Assembly (NCBI GenBank): GCA_029856375.1
Contig: JAHQWX010000165.1
Coordinates: forward strand, 1-5,326
Origin: Promethearchaeia archaeon
GTDB taxonomy: Archaea; Asgardarchaeota; Lokiarchaeia; Sigyniarchaeales; SOKP01
Direction of reading: 5' to 3'
Length of the DNA: 5,326 bases
Shown here one piece after another: positions 4,415 to 5,326 of the stretch (its first letter is position 1; each line of letters opens with the position of its first letter). A program made the position numbers and the translations under genes. The notes beneath the pieces are model-generated. The model had not been told where the DNA came from, made no database searches, and worked only from the letters and a program-made list of their open reading frames with translations.

Positions 4415-5326
4415 TTACTTTTCCTCAAATGTAATTTCTGTTCCCGGGAGAGATACGCTTTTTGCCGAAATTCCTTCGGCTTCCTTGTAATATTCGAATG
4501 TGCGCGCTTCCACTTTTTTAATGAATTCGAGCAATTGTTTTTCGAGTGCTTCGGATATTTCTGGAGGTTGGTAGTTCTCAAGCACTTGCTTGACTTTCTC
4601 CGATGCAAGAGCGACGATGTCCTTTGAGCCTTTCTTTCTCCAAGTAGTGCGCCGATCTCGATTTATCAGCCTTGGAATGTAGAGTTCCTTTTTCATGTAT
4701 TTTGCTGTGTGTCTTTCTCCCAAGAAATTTACTCCTTTCTTGGTGCTCGTTGCGATTTTTTTTATCACATCTATCGCAATCGTGTCATCGTTTACGATAA
4801 TTCCTTCCTGCATCCTTCGGACTATTCCGGCTAGTTCGTCGTCAATAACGAGCAGTTCTAAAGCTTCTACTAAAGTGGACTCGTAAGTACCCGCGCAAGT
4901 TATGTAATTAACACCAGCCTGAGCGGCAAGCATTAGCGTCTGTAATCGCTCAAAACCGTTTTGAAGGTCAAAACACTTCGATTCGGTCACGCCCGCAACG
5001 CCTCTCGAGGGAATATTGTAATGGCGCGCTAATTGCGCTATTCCAGTAGTAATCAATCCAGTCTCGATCGATCCTAGAGCCGAGTTTCCCGAGCGCATGT
5101 CCATTGAAGCTGAAACGGTTCCAAAAAAGACGGGAGCTCCGGGATTGAACGCTTGGGCTAAAACAATTCCGCATATAATTTCCGCGTTGGTTTGCGCTAA
5201 AAGCCCGGCTAAAGTGACTGGCGCGGACGCTCCAGCGAGGGCTTCGGGAGCGACGATCGTGGGTTGTTTGTACTTCGCGAAAATCGCCAAACCGTTCGTC
5301 ATTAGATGTGGTAGGTGTAAAGGGCT
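4415..5326 (-). CDS. MttB-family methyltransferase without pyrrolysine, C-terminal part (5' end outside window)
   Basis: The C-terminal 303 residues of a trimethylamine methyltransferase superfamily protein (COG5598). The frame is open to the right edge, so the ATG at 5300-5302 is internal, and roughly the first 190 residues are missing compared with the 495-residue M. barkeri MttB. Visible landmarks are SPL at the edge, EALAGASAPVTLAG, NAEIICGIVLAQ, SALGSIETGL, IPSRGVAGVTESK, LELLVIDDELAGI, FLGERHTAKYM and a charged C-terminal helix. Members move a methyl group from a quaternary or tertiary amine to a corrinoid protein. In M. barkeri MttB, as I recall it, pyrrolysine (a read-through TAG) sits just before SDAK; here the ungapped counterpart is valine, GTG at 4988-4990, and no in-frame TAG occurs. 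This places it with non-pyrrolysine members such as the glycine betaine enzyme MtgB. The substrate cannot be read from sequence. No corrinoid-protein gene is in the window. Confidence 0.9.
   Translation of the reverse strand, partial: SPLHLPHLMTNGLAIFAKYKQPTIVAPEALAGASAPVTLAGLLAQTNAEIICGIVLAQAFNPGAPVFFGTVSASMDMRSGNSALGSIETGLITTGIAQLARHYNIPSRGVAGVTESKCFDLQNGFERLQTLMLAAQAGVNYITCAGTYESTLVEALELLVIDDELAGIVRRMQEGIIVNDDTIAIDVIKKIATSTKKGVNFLGERHTAKYMKKELYIPRLINRDRRTTWRKKGSKDIVALASEKVKQVLENYQPPEISEALEKQLLEFIKKVEARTFEYYKEAEGISAKSVSLPGTEITFEEK

Noticed and set aside
2761..4434. CRISPR array or transposon as the source of the repeats
   Set aside because: The repeats are two diverged whole-gene copies with a constant 845-base offset. 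There are no short regularly spaced repeats, terminal inverted repeats or transposase.
4306..4608. Minus-strand 100-codon frame across the wHTH-3 and mttB junction
   Set aside because: It lies in other frames of two well-supported genes, and its lysine- and serine-rich composition looks like a shadow.
4985..4993. A hidden pyrrolysine TAG or a frameshift in mttB
   Set aside because: The frame is continuous from the right edge to TAA at 4415, with no TAG and intact motifs throughout.
4695..5174. Frames of 63 codons (plus) and 68 codons (minus) within mttB
   Set aside because: They are shadows of the mttB reading frame with no start signals of their own and no recognisable family.

Overview
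The window looks archaeal. Three genes in the middle each follow the same TATA-type promoter (CAGTAATGTTTATA), and one end carries a gene of the trimethylamine methyltransferase (MttB, COG5598) superfamily. The phylum cannot be fixed from the sequence. Methylotrophic methanogens and Asgard-type or other uncultured archaea that carry non-pyrrolysine MttB homologues are all compatible. G+C is uneven by eye: blocks sampled in proA and mttB run from about 35 to 65 percent, while the middle regulator genes sit near one third.

Layout, left to right. (1) Positions 2-444: the 3' end of proB (glutamate 5-kinase), then a short gap with an AGGAG ribosome site. (2) 444-1700: complete proA (gamma-glutamyl phosphate reductase). 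ProB and ProA make glutamate-5-semialdehyde for proline synthesis and look like one operon. (3) 1701-2042: a 342-base gene-free stretch with a 9-bp inverted repeat behind proA, an alternating AACAACA / TGTTGTT / AACAACA array, and the promoter of the first regulator. (4) 2043-4413: three tandem genes for winged-helix DNA-binding proteins, here called wHTH-1, -2 and -3. All are exactly 230 residues and align without gaps. wHTH-2 and -3 are about 82 percent identical by hand count; wHTH-1 is about 43 percent identical to wHTH-2. (5) 4415-5326 on the minus strand: the C-terminal 303 codons of an MttB-family methyltransferase, converging on wHTH-3 with one base between the stop codons. It has no in-frame TAG, and the pyrrolysine position appears to be valine.

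The most interesting part is the regulator cluster. Each copy kept its own promoter, so they were built as separately transcribed units. The spacer after wHTH-2 appears to hold a decayed copy of the mttB 3' end, so the duplicated segment was probably 'regulator plus mttB tail'. A patch coding for the recognition helix and wing is almost identical at the DNA level between wHTH-2 and -3, suggesting gene conversion or very recent exchange. The working model, an inference, is a self-regulating family of ligand-sensing repressors or activators tied to the adjacent methyltransferase. Promoter-proximal repeats are candidate operators and T-tracts in two leaders are candidate attenuation sites.
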